Part shown: positions 8,237-17,745 of the stretch, in pieces | Position numbering within the stretch: the first letter of the stretch is position 1 | Layout: each line of letters begins with the position of its first letter | Source of the DNA: Brevibacillus choshinensis | GTDB taxonomy: Bacteria; Bacillota; Bacilli; Brevibacillales; Brevibacillaceae | DNA: 64,000 nucleotides | NCBI RefSeq assembly: GCF_001420695.1 | Contig: NZ_LJJB01000013.1 | Location: 844,121-908,120, forward strand | Direction of reading: 5' to 3' | Made by a program: the position numbers and the translations under genes | The notes under the pieces: generated by a model | What the model saw: the letters and a program-made list of their open reading frames with translations, nothing else | Told to the model about the DNA's origin: nothing | The model's database searches: none

Positions 8237-9670
8237 TTGCAAATTCGTAATGTGGGCTATTGGGCTATTCCGCCAAAAAACGATGCATTCCGAACCGTGG
8301 AAAATATACATAATCATATATTTAAATATTCACGCAATAAAAAAGGCGAGCCCATTGCCATTTTGTCAGAAGGAAAGCTTGCACACGAATTAGGTCTGAC
8401 CACTGCAACAGTAAAAGGGAAGCGGCTTCAGGACATTCTACTGAAGAGCAACGAAGAAGATATCATGACCATTTTCAATAAGCCATATCAGGGAATGGTC
8501 GTTGAAATTGAATCAGCAATTGGTGACCGCATTTTTTGGACGACACTTTCGCCTATTTATTCTGATCATGAGATAACCGAAGTCGTAGGGACGACCTTGG
8601 AAATCACCGAGCGCAAACAAATGGAGCGTCAACTGTTAGAAGCGGAGGAATTGTACCGAAGTCTGGTAGAAGACACACTGGTCGGGGTTTTCATCGCTTA
8701 CGTCGAGCACCCAGGATTTGTCTATGTAAATCCACGGCTGGCGGAGATCTATGGCTATACCCAGGATGAGATGGTGAAAATGACCGCTGCTGATCTGGTG
8801 ATACCGGACCAAAGAGCAGTGATTCAAACACACCAGCAAAGACGTTTAGAGGGCGATCTATCTAGCATTCGCCATCAGTTTCGTGGTTTATGCAAAAATC
8901 AAACGATCATCGATGTAGAAGTCCTACAGAAGACGACCATCTACAAGGGAAAGCCGGCTGTCATAGGAATTTTGCAGGATGTGACGGACCGCAAACAAGC
9001 GGAGGAATTGATCCGCAAGTCCGAGCTGCTCTCTGTTGTCGGTCAAATGGCGGCAGGCGTTGCTCACGAGATTCGCAATCCCTTAACGTCGCTCAAAGGA
9101 TTTGTCCAGTTACTCCAAGCTTTTCCGAATGGCAAAGCGGAGTACTACCAGATCATGTTATCGGAGCTCGATCGGATTGAGTTTATTATCAGTGAATTCT
9201 TGGTTTTGGCTAAGCCACAGGTCGTCATTCATCAACCACGACATATTCAACGCATGCTGGAGCAGATTGTCATGCTGGCCGACACTCATGCGATCTTGCA
9301 CAACGTTCAGATCGTTACCCAGTTTTCATCGGATTTGCCTATGATCACTTGCGAAGAAAAGCAGCTCAAGCAAGTGTTTCTCAACCTGATGAAAAATGCG
9401 ATCGAATCGATGCCAGAAGGGGGAGTTGTTACAGTCACAGCGAAGCAGGATGGCGATATGCTCCTCATCATTTTCACAGATCAGGGCTGCGGGATTCCCG
9501 AGGAATCGCTAGAGAAGCTGGGAGAGCCATTTTTCACGACAAAAGAAACAGGGACAGGTTTGGGACTCATGGTCAGCCACAAGATTATCGCCGATCACGG
9601 GGGCAAGATTCACGTTCGAAGTCAAATGGGCAAAGGAACGTCATTTGAAGTTCAATTACCCATGCGATAG
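8237..9670 (+). CDS. Cytosolic PAS-domain sensor histidine kinase (sporulation-kinase-like)
   Basis: A 477-aa soluble histidine kinase without membrane segments. Two PAS domains lie at about 5-120 and 130-250, each ending in a PAC-like DVTDRKQ or EITERKQ. HisKA has the phospho-acceptor in AHEIRNPLTSLKGF (His near 277). The ATPase domain shows the N box (LMKNAIESMP), DQGCGIPEES and GTGLGLMVSHKI. The best start is TTG at 8237, with AGAGGTG 8 bases upstream. Domain plan resembles KinA/KinE-type kinases that feed the Spo0A phosphorelay in Bacillus. No response regulator is adjacent, consistent with an orphan phosphorelay kinase, though this target is inferred. Confidence 0.9.
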   Translation: MQIRNVGYWAIPPKNDAFRTVENIHNHIFKYSRNKKGEPIAILSEGKLAHELGLTTATVKGKRLQDILLKSNEEDIMTIFNKPYQGMVVEIESAIGDRIFWTTLSPIYSDHEITEVVGTTLEITERKQMERQLLEAEELYRSLVEDTLVGVFIAYVEHPGFVYVNPRLAEIYGYTQDEMVKMTAADLVIPDQRAVIQTHQQRRLEGDLSSIRHQFRGLCKNQTIIDVEVLQKTTIYKGKPAVIGILQDVTDRKQAEELIRKSELLSVVGQMAAGVAHEIRNPLTSLKGFVQLLQAFPNGKAEYYQIMLSELDRIEFIISEFLVLAKPQVVIHQPRHIQRMLEQIVMLADTHAILHNVQIVTQFSSDLPMITCEEKQLKQVFLNLMKNAIESMPEGGVVTVTAKQDGDMLLIIFTDQGCGIPEESLEKLGEPFFTTKETGTGLGLMVSHKIIADHGGKIHVRSQMGKGTSFEVQLPMR

Positions 9671-9752
9671 TTATATTCGCCTGTTTGCTTCTGCCGAAAA
9701 AAAACGGTATGATGGAATTGAGAACCAATAACATCGTAAGGACGTGAACGCT

Positions 9753-10055
9753 TTGACGGAAGAAAATAAAGATCTAGAATTGGGCGACATCATTACATTG
9801 GATGACGAAAATGGTGAACCGTTGGGGGATTTTGAAGTAATCGCTTTGTTTGACCTGAACGGTAAAGAATATATTGCCTTGACTGAAGCCATTGAAGATG
9901 AAGAAAGCGAAGAAGAGTTGGACGAAGAAGTAGACATCTTCGTTTTCCAAGTAGACGGTGGCGAAATGGTTCCGCTGGAAGAAGACGAGGAGAGCACCGT
10001 TTACGCGAAGCTCAACGAAGTTCTCGAAGGCATCGAACTGATCAAGGAAGACTAA
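9753..10055 (+). CDS. DUF1292 family protein (YrzB-like)
   Basis: A 100-aa very acidic protein. The core DIITLDDENGEPLGDFEVIALFDLNGKEY and the later YALTEAIEDEES-type segment match the DUF1292 family, widespread in Firmicutes and of unknown function (YrzB in B. subtilis). The TTG at 9753 is preferred because AAGGA lies about 10 bases upstream, whereas the GTG at 9744 sits directly on that site. It is followed by a strong hairpin shared with the convergent gene at 10124. Confidence 0.85.
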   Translation: MTEENKDLELGDIITLDDENGEPLGDFEVIALFDLNGKEYIALTEAIEDEESEEELDEEVDIFVFQVDGGEMVPLEEDEESTVYAKLNEVLEGIELIKED

Positions 10056-10074
10056 TTGTTTCCGATTCTAAAAC

Positions 10075-10110
10075 AAAGCCACCGCTTGGCACAAACCAGG
10101 CAGTGGCTTT
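10075..10110. terminator. Bidirectional terminator between convergent genes
   Basis: A 15-bp stem (AAAGCCACCGCTTGG / CCAGGCAGTGGCTTT, two G-U pairs) with a 6-base loop and T-rich flanks lies between the stops of the DUF1292 gene and the YflT-like gene. Confidence 0.8.
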
Positions 10111-10123
10111 TGGCTTTCTTTTA

Positions 10124-10501
10124 TCAATCATTCATTTTAATGATGTTGTCCTTTAGATCTCGAACGACCAAGAGGCATGTGTAATCGGTCTCTTGCAGCT
10201 CTCGGAAGAGTGAGGAGCATTCGTCCTTGGTCAGACCCAGTTTTTCCATGCGTGTCCGCAGTTCTTCGCCACCGTTATCAAAAAAGTGAGCTTTACTATC
10301 GATATGCCCTACAGCACTTTCAAAGTGGGTGCTGTATTTATAAAAATTGTTCCGTTGATTGGAGTGATTTTTATCGGGATTCCACTTCAAAACCCAAATA
10401 TCATCTTTGTGGTAGCCCGATGCGTTCAACGCCTGAATATCCGAAACGAGTTCATCATCATACCGATGAAATTTGACAAACGGCTTGGTTGCACTAATCA
10501 C
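10124..10501 (-). CDS. General stress protein with YflT-like domain
   Basis: A 125-aa soluble protein. The opening region KPFVKFHRYDDELVSDIQAL followed by GYHKDDIWVLKWN fits the heat-induced stress protein YflT domain found in sigma-B-controlled proteins of Bacillus (general stress protein 17M type). I place the start at the GTG at 10501 because GGGGGG lies 7 bases upstream on the minus strand. The alternative ATG at 10558 adds 19 residues but has no ribosome binding site and would translate through the good one. I do not see a clear sigma-B promoter. Biochemical function is unknown. Confidence 0.75.
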   Translation of the reverse strand: MISATKPFVKFHRYDDELVSDIQALNASGYHKDDIWVLKWNPDKNHSNQRNNFYKYSTHFESAVGHIDSKAHFFDNGGEELRTRMEKLGLTKDECSSLFRELQETDYTCLLVVRDLKDNIIKMND

Positions 10502-10594
10502 GTGAGTTCCCCCCTTTTTCGCTACAGGAATCGCTGCCTTACTAGGTTGCCCAGACATGTTTGAGGGATGAATGGAAAAACTTGTGGTTTCTCT

Positions 10595-10624
10595 TTGACC
10601 TTTCTTTACCAGTAATGCTAGACT
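10595..10624 (+). promoter_or_regulatory. Possible sigma-A promoter reading toward an orphan terminator
   Basis: TTGACC, an 18-base spacer and TAGACT. Only about 50 bases downstream is an intrinsic terminator, with no reading frame between. The -10 matches consensus at four of six positions. Confidence 0.3.
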
Positions 10625-10651
10625 ATTATTTGGTAATCATCGATGAAATCG

Positions 10652-10682
10652 GCCATCTCGCTCGGGGCGAGGTGGCTTTTTT
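10652..10682 (+). terminator. Orphan intrinsic terminator upstream of parE
   Basis: Stem GCCATCTCGC / GCGAGGTGGC (one G-U pair) with a short loop and six T. No gene on the plus strand precedes it; the nearest plus-strand stop is at 10055, before another terminator. It may end a short RNA or stop antisense read-out of the stress gene region. Confidence 0.65.
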
Positions 10683-10702
10683 GCCCCGTTTGTATGCCAG
10701 GA

Positions 10703-10732
10703 TTGAATACAATAGGAAGCATACGGTACAAT
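10703..10732 (+). promoter_or_regulatory. Sigma-A promoter of parE-parC
   Basis: TTGAAT, an 18-base spacer and TACAAT. The predicted transcript would begin near 10739 and have a leader of about 150 bases containing small hairpins such as TCAAGAA / TTCTTGA (10805-10827). The rest of the 10502-10890 gap holds no supportable gene. Confidence 0.6.
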
Positions 10733-10890
10733 AGCGATTAAGTGTTCGCTTTTTGGGGCACACGAAAAGAAACACAAGGTACATGGCATGGTTTTGCCAT
10801 CTTCTCAAGAAGAAATCAGTTTCTTGAAAGAGCGCTTCAAGGGAGTAGAGTCTTTTTAGGAAGTTGCTTAATGTAGAGGGGAGAACGCGA

Positions 10891-12864
10891 TTGAAGGAAA
10901 CAGACACACTTCATACGTTGACGTATACCGAAGAAGATATTCAGGTCCTCGAGGGCTTGATCGCCGTCCGCAAACGGCCAGGAATGTACATAGGTTCTAC
11001 AGGTAGCAGAGGTCTGCATCACCTCCTGTGGGAGATCGTGGACAATGCCAAGGACGAAGCGCTTGCAGGCGTGAATGATAGCATCATTGTTACACTGTAC
11101 AAAGACGGCAGTGTGAGTGTAGAGGACCACGGACGTGGAATTCCTACCGGGATGCACAAAACGGGTCGTCCTGTGCCCGAAGTTATTTTTACGACGCTGC
11201 ATGCTGGTGGTAAGTTCGGCGGCGGTGGGTACAAAAAAAGCGGTGGACTACATGGGGTTGGCTCCAGTGTTGTTGTGGCCTTGTCCAAATGGCTGGAAGT
11301 CGAGATTCACCGCGAAGGGAAAATACATAAACAACGTTTTGCCTACGAGGTCGATGAAAAAGGGATCGAGCATGTCGGAAAACCAGTGACTGACCTCGAA
11401 ATCATAGGGAATACCAGACGTACAGGGACAACCGTCCGTTTTTTACCGGATGAAGCCGTATTTGGAACCGCTCGCTTTGATTACGAAACCATCCGCGATC
11501 GATTCCGCGAAACCGCCTTCTTGCTGAAAAAGCTTAAGATGGTGTTGATCGATGAACGCGGACCCGAGAAAAAGCGCGAAGAATTTTACTTCGAAGACGG
11601 CTTGAAGTCATATGTAGCCTATCTGAACGAAGGCAAGAACACGCTGCATCCGATCGTTTATTTCGAGGGGGAAAAAGATAACGTTTACGTCGAGCTGGCT
11701 TTCCAGTACAACGACGGTTATGCAGAAACCCTTGTTTCGTACGTCAACTCAATCGTAACGAGCGACGGTGGTACGCACGTTACCGGTTTCCGCAATGGTA
11801 CGACTCGGATTTTTAATGAATTTGCCCGGAAAAAAGGGTATCTGAAAGATAAAGATCCGAATCTCACAGGAAACGATCTACGTGAGGGCTTTCTCGGTGT
11901 CTTATCCCTGCAAATGGCAGACGTCCAATTTGAATCGCAAACCAAGGACAAGCTAGGGAACGAAGAGGCACGGGCCATTGTCGAGCAAATTGTATCCGAG
12001 AAGCTGGGCTTCTTCCTGGAAGAAAACCCGGAAATCGGCAAGCTGCTAATCGACAAGGCTTTGCGCTCTGCAGAAATTCGGGAAGAGCTGAGAAAGCAGA
12101 GAGAGGCGCTGCGCGGTGATAAGAAAGGCAAAACCGCCAAGAAACGCAAGTCTATCTCGGAGAAATTCACCCCTCCCCAATACAAGGATTCCAAACGCAA
12201 TGAACTGTTCCTCGTCGAGGGGGATTCTGCGGGTGGTTCCGCCAAGCAGGCGCGCAACTCCGAGTTTCAAGCGCTGTTTAGCCTGAGAGGGAAGCCGCTC
12301 AATACGGAAAAGGCAAAGCTCTCTGAGGTATTGGCCAATGAAGAGTTCCGCACCATTCTGGAAGTTCTCGAAACGGATATCGGTGAAGAGTTTTCCATCG
12401 AGAATTGTGCGTTTGATAAAGTCATCATCATGTCTGACGCGGACGTGGACGGCTCGCATATTCAAACACTGCTGCTGACCTTCTTCTTCCGCTACATGCG
12501 TCCGATGATCGCAGCAGGACACTTGTATATTGCTCAGCCACCGCTTTATCAGGTGAGAAAGCAGAGCAAAGGCGGCAAGCAGTCAGAAGGTATTTACTGC
12601 TGGAGTGACTACGAGCTGGAGCAAGCATTAAAGCAAGCAGGTCGAGGGTCTGAGGTTCAGCGCTACAAAGGTTTGGGTGAAATGAACGCAGATCAGTTGT
12701 GGGAAACGACGATGAACCCGGAAACGCGCAAACTGATCAAAGTGCAGCTCGAAGACCTCGCTCATTCGGAAAAGCTGGTCACCGTTTTGATGGGCGACAA
12801 AGTTCCTCCCCGTAGAGAGTGGATCGAAAGCCACGTCACCTTTGAGATGGGAGAGGATGAATAA
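10891..12864 (+). CDS. parE: DNA topoisomerase IV subunit B (ParE/GrlB)
   Basis: ATPase subunit of topoisomerase IV, which decatenates daughter chromosomes, acting as a ParC2ParE2 complex. The GHKL ATPase domain is at the N-terminus ([32 protein letters not shown]). The TOPRIM domain has [17 protein letters not shown] and [13 protein letters not shown]. The C-terminus has the conserved [19 protein letters not shown]. Length (657 aa) equals Bacillus ParE, shorter at the end than many proteobacterial forms. Start TTG at 10891 is set by GAGGGGAG 7 bases upstream. parC follows 2 bases after the stop, so they form one operon. ParE rather than GyrB is supported by the adjacent parC and the isolated location away from dnaA. 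Confidence 0.95.
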   Translation: MKETDTLHTLTYTEEDIQVLEGLIAVRKRPGMYIGSTGSRGLHHLLWEIVDNAKDEALAGVNDSIIVTLYKDGSVSVEDHGRGIPTGMHKTGRPVPEVIFTTLHAGGKFGGGGYKKSGGLHGVGSSVVVALSKWLEVEIHREGKIHKQRFAYEVDEKGIEHVGKPVTDLEIIGNTRRTGTTVRFLPDEAVFGTARFDYETIRDRFRETAFLLKKLKMVLIDERGPEKKREEFYFEDGLKSYVAYLNEGKNTLHPIVYFEGEKDNVYVELAFQYNDGYAETLVSYVNSIVTSDGGTHVTGFRNGTTRIFNEFARKKGYLKDKDPNLTGNDLREGFLGVLSLQMADVQFESQTKDKLGNEEARAIVEQIVSEKLGFFLEENPEIGKLLIDKALRSAEIREELRKQREALRGDKKGKTAKKRKSISEKFTPPQYKDSKRNELFLVEGDSAGGSAKQARNSEFQALFSLRGKPLNTEKAKLSEVLANEEFRTILEVLETDIGEEFSIENCAFDKVIIMSDADVDGSHIQTLLLTFFFRYMRPMIAAGHLYIAQPPLYQVRKQSKGGKQSEGIYCWSDYELEQALKQAGRGSEVQRYKGLGEMNADQLWETTMNPETRKLIKVQLEDLAHSEKLVTVLMGDKVPPRREWIESHVTFEMGEDE

Positions 12865-12866
12865 GC

Positions 12867-15410
12867 ATGCTGTCCAATCAAATTATCGAACAAAGCTTTG
12901 CCGAAATTATGGGCAAGCGCTTCGGCGATTACGCCAATCTGGTCATCCTGTCCCGCGCCATTCCTGACGCAAGGGATGGACTCAAGCCGGTGCAGCGCCG
13001 AATCCTGTATGCGATGTACGAGGAAGGCAACACGAACGACAAGCCGTACCGGAAATCAGCAAAGACAGTCGGTTTTGTGATGGGTACATACCATCCGCAT
13101 GGCGACTCAGCGATTTATGAAACGATGGTGCGGATGGCGCAATGGTGGAAAATGCGTCATGTCTTGATCCAGGGGCATGGAAACTTCGGCAGTCTGGATG
13201 CAGACCCGCCTGCAGCAATGCGCTACACGGAGTCCCGTTTGTCTGCTTTGGCGAATGAAATGACGCGCGATATCGAAAAAGACACCGTGACGTTCATTCC
13301 AAACTACGACAACTCGGCTCAGCAGCCTGCGGTATTGCCTTCACGGTTCCCTAACCTGTTGGTGAATGGGGCATCCGGGATTGCGGTAGGTTTTGCTACA
13401 GATATTCCGACCCACAACCTGGCAGAAATCATCGACGCGGCAGTTGCGCAAATGAAAAAGCCCTCCATCACCCTCGATGAGCTGATGGAGTATGTAAAAG
13501 GTCCGGATTTTCCAACAGGCGCGATCGTTCAAGGTGTTTCTGGCATTAAAAAAGCGTTTGAAACAGGACGCGGACAGTTCATCATCCGTGCCAAAACACA
13601 CATAGAAGAGGCAAAGGGTGGCAAGCTCAAGAAAATTGTCGTCTCTGAAATCCCTCACGAAGTTGTCAAATCCAAGCTGGTAGCGCAGATTGATGAGCTC
13701 GTGATGGAAAGGAAGATCGAGGGAGCACTCGCAGTCCGAGACGAAACAGGACGCAAAGAAGCGGAATTAAAAAAGGTCCGAATCGTCATCGATCTTCGCA
13801 AGGAAGCGGATGAGCAGGCCATTCTCAATTACCTGTACAAAAATACAGATCTGCAAATCTATTACAACTACAACATGAACGTGATCCACGAGGGAACGAT
13901 CAGGCAGATGGGGCTTAAAGCTCTACTGGGTGCTTACATCGATCACCAGAAAGAAGTAGTCACCCGTCGTTCCCAGTACGATCTCGATAAAAAACAGCAC
14001 CGGGAGCATATCGTTCAAGGTCTGATCCGGGCGAAATCCATCTTGAGGGAAATCGTCGATACGATCATGGATTCCGAGGACCGTGCTGATGCGAAGCGGA
14101 ACATCATGGAAAAGTACGGATTTACCGATTTGCAGGCCGATGCGATCTTGGCCATTCAACTGGCATCTCTGACCAGATTGGACATTGTGAAGCTGGAAAA
14201 GGAATTGGCGAGCTTGGCAAAAGAAATCGAGGAGCTTCAATCCATTTTGGCTAGCGAGAAGAAACTGATTCAGGTCATCACGGGCGAACTCAATGAGATC
14301 AAGAAAAAGTACTCGGAACCACGTCTGACAGAAATCCAGGGTGAGATCGAGGAAATCAAGATCGATATCGCGATGCAGATCAATGCAGAGGACTGTATCG
14401 TGACGCTCACAAACGAGGGTTACATCAAACGGACCAGCCCGCGTTCGTTCAAATCGGTCGGCGGTACGCTTGAGACGTGCGGGGTAAAAGAAGGCGACAA
14501 GGTGCGACATTTCGTGGAAACGAATACGTCCCATACCGCTCTATTCTTTACCCAGGACGGTAAATATTTTGCGACGCTGGTCAATTCCTTCCCGGATGAC
14601 AAATGGAAGGATATAGGCTCTGCCATCGTCAATGTGATCCCACTCGAGAAGCAGCAGAAGATCGTTGGCTTTACCATCGTCGAGAGCTTCAAGCAGCCTA
14701 GTTACGTGTACCACGTCAGTCGCCACGGCTTGATTAAAAAGACAGCACTGTCCGAATACGAAACCAATCGTTCAGGAGCTCTCGTGGCTGCCAAGCTGAA
14801 ATCGGAGGACGACGAGTTTGTCACAGCTTTTGTAGTCGATGAGGAAGGTGGCATCTTGGGAGCGACTCGTGACGGCATGGGGATCCGCTTCCAAAGAAGT
14901 GAGGTTAGTCCAACGGGTCGGGCGTCCAGCGGGGTCAAAGCGATCGCTCTGTCTTCTGGTGATGAAGTCATCATGATGATGCCAGTGGCAACAGACGACA
15001 CTCGTTCCTTCAGCTTATTAACGACTGAGGGTGTGGTGAAACGTACGGCTATATCGGATATTCCTCTGCAGGGTCGAGCAGGCAAGGGTGTTCAGCTGAT
15101 CCGGAAACGCAAAAACAACCCACATCAATTGATCGCTCTGAGCATTGAGGAGACGATGTACGCGTGGACGTCTCAAAATGAATGGAGCTTGGTTTCGACG
15201 GATCAAGTGATTGTCAACGAGCAAGGAGGCATCGGCCGATCCGTAGTTGAGGGTGGAGCCAAAGCAGTTGCCTTTGAAACGGTCTTGCCGACAGAAGAAG
15301 CGAAAGAAGATCAGGCAAAAGGCTCCGGTGAAGGTTCATCCTCCCCACAACGATCGTCAGAGACTCCATTCAATCTGTTTGACGGAATTTCTGCTGAGGA
15401 GAAGGAGTGA
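12867..15410 (+). CDS. parC: DNA topoisomerase IV subunit A (ParC/GrlA)
   Basis: DNA breakage-reunion subunit of topoisomerase IV. The catalytic tyrosine is Tyr120 in [11 protein letters not shown]. The quinolone-resistance region [17 protein letters not shown] keeps Ser81 and Glu85, the residues usually changed in quinolone-resistant strains, so this looks like a wild-type target. A long coiled-coil region (about 380-490) and a C-terminal beta-pinwheel with degenerate repeats follow. The last 45 or so residues are a Glu/Ser-rich tail ending [13 protein letters not shown], which makes the protein longer (847 aa) than B. subtilis ParC. It follows parE by 2 bases and a small gene follows 7 bases after its stop. 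Confidence 0.95.
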   Translation: MLSNQIIEQSFAEIMGKRFGDYANLVILSRAIPDARDGLKPVQRRILYAMYEEGNTNDKPYRKSAKTVGFVMGTYHPHGDSAIYETMVRMAQWWKMRHVLIQGHGNFGSLDADPPAAMRYTESRLSALANEMTRDIEKDTVTFIPNYDNSAQQPAVLPSRFPNLLVNGASGIAVGFATDIPTHNLAEIIDAAVAQMKKPSITLDELMEYVKGPDFPTGAIVQGVSGIKKAFETGRGQFIIRAKTHIEEAKGGKLKKIVVSEIPHEVVKSKLVAQIDELVMERKIEGALAVRDETGRKEAELKKVRIVIDLRKEADEQAILNYLYKNTDLQIYYNYNMNVIHEGTIRQMGLKALLGAYIDHQKEVVTRRSQYDLDKKQHREHIVQGLIRAKSILREIVDTIMDSEDRADAKRNIMEKYGFTDLQADAILAIQLASLTRLDIVKLEKELASLAKEIEELQSILASEKKLIQVITGELNEIKKKYSEPRLTEIQGEIEEIKIDIAMQINAEDCIVTLTNEGYIKRTSPRSFKSVGGTLETCGVKEGDKVRHFVETNTSHTALFFTQDGKYFATLVNSFPDDKWKDIGSAIVNVIPLEKQQKIVGFTIVESFKQPSYVYHVSRHGLIKKTALSEYETNRSGALVAAKLKSEDDEFVTAFVVDEEGGILGATRDGMGIRFQRSEVSPTGRASSGVKAIALSSGDEVIMMMPVATDDTRSFSLLTTEGVVKRTAISDIPLQGRAGKGVQLIRKRKNNPHQLIALSIEETMYAWTSQNEWSLVSTDQVIVNEQGGIGRSVVEGGAKAVAFETVLPTEEAKEDQAKGSGEGSSSPQRSSETPFNLFDGISAEEKE

Positions 15411-15417
15411 TACCCAG

Positions 15418-15744
15418 ATGTCCAGAGCGTTTGAAGCATTCACATCTCCATTGAGCTGGCAGCAAATTTCGTTATTACTGGATACGGTCCAATATTTCGA
15501 AGACGCCCCAAAATGGCTCTCCATCCCGAATGAGCAGGGAGCCAGTGTTGCCGTTCCCATGACATCCGAGACCTTGCAAGCGATGTTGGGCTGTGTCACG
15601 GAAGAAGATGCTTTTTCCCGAGTGCCGTTTTCTCTCGATTGGGAGGATGGATCGGAAGAAGGAATTGGCGTACTCGTAGTAGGATTACCAAATGGTGAGA
15701 CTGTGCGCCAAATGACTATCTTGTCACAGTTCTCACCTGTCTAA
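15418..15744 (+). CDS. Small hypothetical protein downstream of parC
   Basis: A 108-aa soluble protein. ATG at 15418 has the strong site GGAGAAGGAG; a longer frame back to 15247 would overlap the parC coding end. I do not recognise a family. It is acidic with no signal or membrane segment, and ends IGVLVVGLPNGETVRQMTILSQFSPV-like beta sequence. It lies 7 bases behind parC and before a terminator, so it is probably part of the parE-parC transcript. Any link with topoisomerase function is unproven. Confidence 0.65.
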   Translation: MSRAFEAFTSPLSWQQISLLLDTVQYFEDAPKWLSIPNEQGASVAVPMTSETLQAMLGCVTEEDAFSRVPFSLDWEDGSEEGIGVLVVGLPNGETVRQMTILSQFSPV

Positions 15745-15756
15745 GTACGTACCCAG

Positions 15757-15790
15757 CAGCCTTGGTTTGCAAAGAACCAAGGCTGTTTTC
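15757..15790 (+). terminator. Terminator of the parE-parC transcript
   Basis: 11-bp perfect inverted repeat CAGCCTTGGTT / AACCAAGGCTG with a 7-base loop and TTTTC tail, 12 bases after the small gene. Confidence 0.85.
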
Positions 15791-15874
15791 TATGGAGAAA
15801 GACGTTCTTGGCTGGTAAAGCGAGGGACAGGGGCGTACAATAAGAAGACTAGCAAGAGAAAGAAGGTTCATAAT

Positions 15875-16549
15875 ATGGAGCGTATTTTGGTGATCAGCGA
15901 TATTCACGGCGAGCTGGAAAAGTGGGAATCGTTGATGGAAAAAGTCAATTACAATCCCGAAAAAGATCAGTTGATTCTCTTGGGAGACTACGTAGATCGT
16001 GGCCCGGCTTCTAGAGGAGTGCTGGAAAAAGTGATGGAGCTGCATGCTACAGGTGCTATTGTCTTGATGGGAAATCACGACCATATGATGATCAAATCAT
16101 TTGAGCAGGATCCCGTATTTATCGAACGTTGGTTCCGAAATGGCGCGCAAAAAACATTGGTCAGCTATGGTCATGCGGCGGCTGAACAGGAAGTCGGCCC
16201 TGAGTCGTTGGATTTGACTCCTGTACTGGAGCAGCACATTTCCTTTTTGAGGGGCTTAGACTGCTATTATGAGACGGATGATTACATTTTCGTTCATGGT
16301 GGTGTCCACCCGACGACACCGTTACCAGAAACGGATCCTTACACCCTCATGTGGATTCGCGACGAATTTCATAAAGGCTACAAAGGGGAAAAGACCGTCG
16401 TTTTCGGCCATACCCCTACAGAACATTTCCATGGCAAAAATGGCGTCTACTTCGGTGAGAACAACATCATCGGGATCGATGGCGGCGCCGTGTTTGGTGG
16501 TCAACTGAATTGTCTGGAATTGCCTAGCAAAAAAGTATATTCGGTATGA
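15875..16549 (+). CDS. Metallophosphoesterase / PPP-family serine-threonine phosphatase
   Basis: A 224-aa soluble dinuclear-metal phosphatase. All PPP signatures are visible: DIHG near residue 9, GDYVDRG near 41, GNHDHM near 71, and later VHGG and FGHTP. This matches bacterial PrpA/PrpE-like protein phosphatases or the related Ap4A hydrolases. The ATG at 15875 has AGAAGG upstream; a frame extending to 15767 would overlap the preceding terminator. It is monocistronic. The substrate (phosphoprotein or dinucleotide polyphosphate) cannot be decided from sequence. Confidence 0.87.
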   Translation: MERILVISDIHGELEKWESLMEKVNYNPEKDQLILLGDYVDRGPASRGVLEKVMELHATGAIVLMGNHDHMMIKSFEQDPVFIERWFRNGAQKTLVSYGHAAAEQEVGPESLDLTPVLEQHISFLRGLDCYYETDDYIFVHGGVHPTTPLPETDPYTLMWIRDEFHKGYKGEKTVVFGHTPTEHFHGKNGVYFGENNIIGIDGGAVFGGQLNCLELPSKKVYSV

Positions 16550-16553
16550 TCGA

Positions 16554-16628
16554 TAGCCCTGTTTTCCAACGCTCTGTTCCTTTCGATTGCTTGATGGAAT
16601 CGAGATCAGGGAGTGGAAAGCAGGGTTA
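16554..16628. terminator. Long hairpin between two convergent genes
   Basis: TAGCCCTGTTTTCCA pairs with TGGAAAGCAGGGTTA (15 bp with G-U pairs), with an inner TCGATT / AATCGA hairpin. It sits between the phosphatase stop and the stop of the isomerase-like gene and probably serves both as terminator, although T runs are short. Confidence 0.5.
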
Positions 16629-16640
16629 TTTAAATGCTTG

Positions 16641-17609
16641 TTACACCCACCACATTTCCCCAATCGGCTCTCGAATCAACACTTGCTTTAGATTTTGTAC
16701 CGCACGACCAAAGCCTTCCTCGATAGACATCAGTCCGTCCTCATGCTCAATGCTCACGACGTCGTCATACCCGACAAGTCGCAGAGCGCTCATGATATCC
16801 GCCCATGTCTTGAGGTCGTGACCATAGCCCACCGTGCGGAATTGCCACGCTCGCCCCACCATATTCGAATAAGGCTGCATATCAGTGAGACCGTGCATCG
16901 AGATGTTCATAGGGTCGATTGACGTGTCTTTGGCGTGAAAGTGATGGATCGCTTTTTCACGACCCAAGATGCGGATTGCTTGCACGGGATCGATGCCTTG
17001 CCACCACAAATGACTCGGATCCAGATTGGCGCCGATCGCTTCCCCGGCTCGTTCCCGTAAGCGCAAGAGAGTACCAGGGGTGTGGACTGAAAAACCACCG
17101 TGAAGCTCCAGGCCGATCTTGATGTGTCGCGACTGCGCCACTCGTCCGATTTCGGTCCAGTACGGGTAGATTTTCTCGTTCCATTGCCAGTCTAGCAGCT
17201 CTTGGTAGTCATTGGGCCATGGTGCAACTGGCCAGTTTGGGTATCGAGCTCCCTCCGAATCGCCCGGGCATCCAGAAAAGGTGTTGACGATCGGCACTTC
17301 TAGCCGTTCTGCTAGCGCTATCGTTTTTTCCAAGAGGGAATGAGCCTCTTGAGCGACTGCCTTTTGCGGATGAAGGGGATTACCGTGGCAGCTCAGAGCG
17401 CTGATGCGTAAGTCACGTGATTGAATCGTTTGAAGAAAACGCTGACGTTTTGTTTCACTCTCTAACAATTCATCTAAGGGACAGTGCGCGTTACCGGGAA
17501 AGCCGCCCGTACCCAACTCTACAGCATTCAGGCCATGGGCACCGACGAGGTCAAGCATCTCTTCGAGTGACTGCTGGGCAAAGAGGACCGTAAAAACTCC
17601 CAACTGCAT
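16641..17609 (-). CDS. Sugar phosphate isomerase/epimerase-like TIM barrel (AP endonuclease family 2 / IolE-like)
   Basis: A 322-aa protein of the xylose isomerase-like TIM barrel superfamily. Typical landmarks are AVELGTGGFPG near the start, IGLELHGGF, ANLDPSHLWWQG, HFHAKDTSID and a late VSIEHEDG, supplying the metal-binding Glu/Asp/His set. Such enzymes isomerise, epimerise or dehydrate keto sugars and inososes. ATG at 17609 has GGAGGTG 6 bases upstream. It is divergent from a LacI-family gene and flanked by a shared operator region, so it belongs to the same regulon as the sugar transporter and oxidoreductase downstream. The exact substrate is unknown. Confidence 0.85.
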   Translation of the reverse strand: MQLGVFTVLFAQQSLEEMLDLVGAHGLNAVELGTGGFPGNAHCPLDELLESETKRQRFLQTIQSRDLRISALSCHGNPLHPQKAVAQEAHSLLEKTIALAERLEVPIVNTFSGCPGDSEGARYPNWPVAPWPNDYQELLDWQWNEKIYPYWTEIGRVAQSRHIKIGLELHGGFSVHTPGTLLRLRERAGEAIGANLDPSHLWWQGIDPVQAIRILGREKAIHHFHAKDTSIDPMNISMHGLTDMQPYSNMVGRAWQFRTVGYGHDLKTWADIMSALRLVGYDDVVSIEHEDGLMSIEEGFGRAVQNLKQVLIREPIGEMWWV

Positions 17610-17634
17610 GAGGAGCACCTCCAAATTTCGTAAA

Positions 17635-17648
17635 TGAAATCGATTACA
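17635..17648. promoter_or_regulatory. LacI-family operator, copy 1 (isomerase side)
   Basis: TGAAATCGATTACA, a one-pair-imperfect copy of the 14-bp palindrome at 17746. It lies just downstream of the predicted minus-strand promoter and before the isomerase start, in a position to block transcription. Confidence 0.75.
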
Positions 17649-17654
17649 TGAATC

Positions 17655-17684
17655 ATACTAGAGTAAAAGAATTGCAAACGTCAA
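17655..17684 (-). promoter_or_regulatory. Promoter of the isomerase-like gene
   Basis: On the minus strand TTGACG, 18 bases, TAGTAT, followed within about 7 bases by operator copy 1. A 12-bp perfect palindrome TTGAATATTCAA lies just upstream at 17691-17702. Confidence 0.45.
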
Positions 17685-17710
17685 TATGATTTGAATATTC
17701 AAAATTTATA

Positions 17711-17740
17711 TTGACACATGGGCCTTGACTCCGCTACATT
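17711..17740 (+). promoter_or_regulatory. Promoter of the lacI-type regulator
   Basis: TTGACA, an 18-base spacer and TACATT. The predicted start point (near 17747) falls inside operator copy 2, which suggests autorepression. Confidence 0.55.
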
Positions 17741-17745
17741 ATCCT

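Noticed and set aside
8088-8393. A 101-residue plus-strand frame ahead of and overlapping the PAS kinase
   Set aside because: It begins inside the terminator of the preceding operon and overlaps the first 150 bases of the kinase, which has clear PAS homology and its own ribosome binding site.
9671-9997. A Ser-rich 108-residue minus-strand frame over the DUF1292 gene
   Set aside because: The Ser runs are the reverse reading of Glu/Asp codons in the acidic DUF1292 protein, a known artefact.
10626-10907. A 93-residue minus-strand frame in the gap before parE
   Set aside because: No ribosome binding site, it overlaps the parE promoter and an intrinsic terminator, and the composition is unlike a real protein.
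11718-12257. A 179-residue open frame on the minus strand inside parE
   Set aside because: Antisense to the TOPRIM region of ParE, Ser/Arg-rich, with no translation signal.
13923-14534. A 203-residue open frame on the minus strand inside parC
   Set aside because: It is antisense to a clearly conserved gene, has no ribosome binding site and has a composition typical of a shadow frame.
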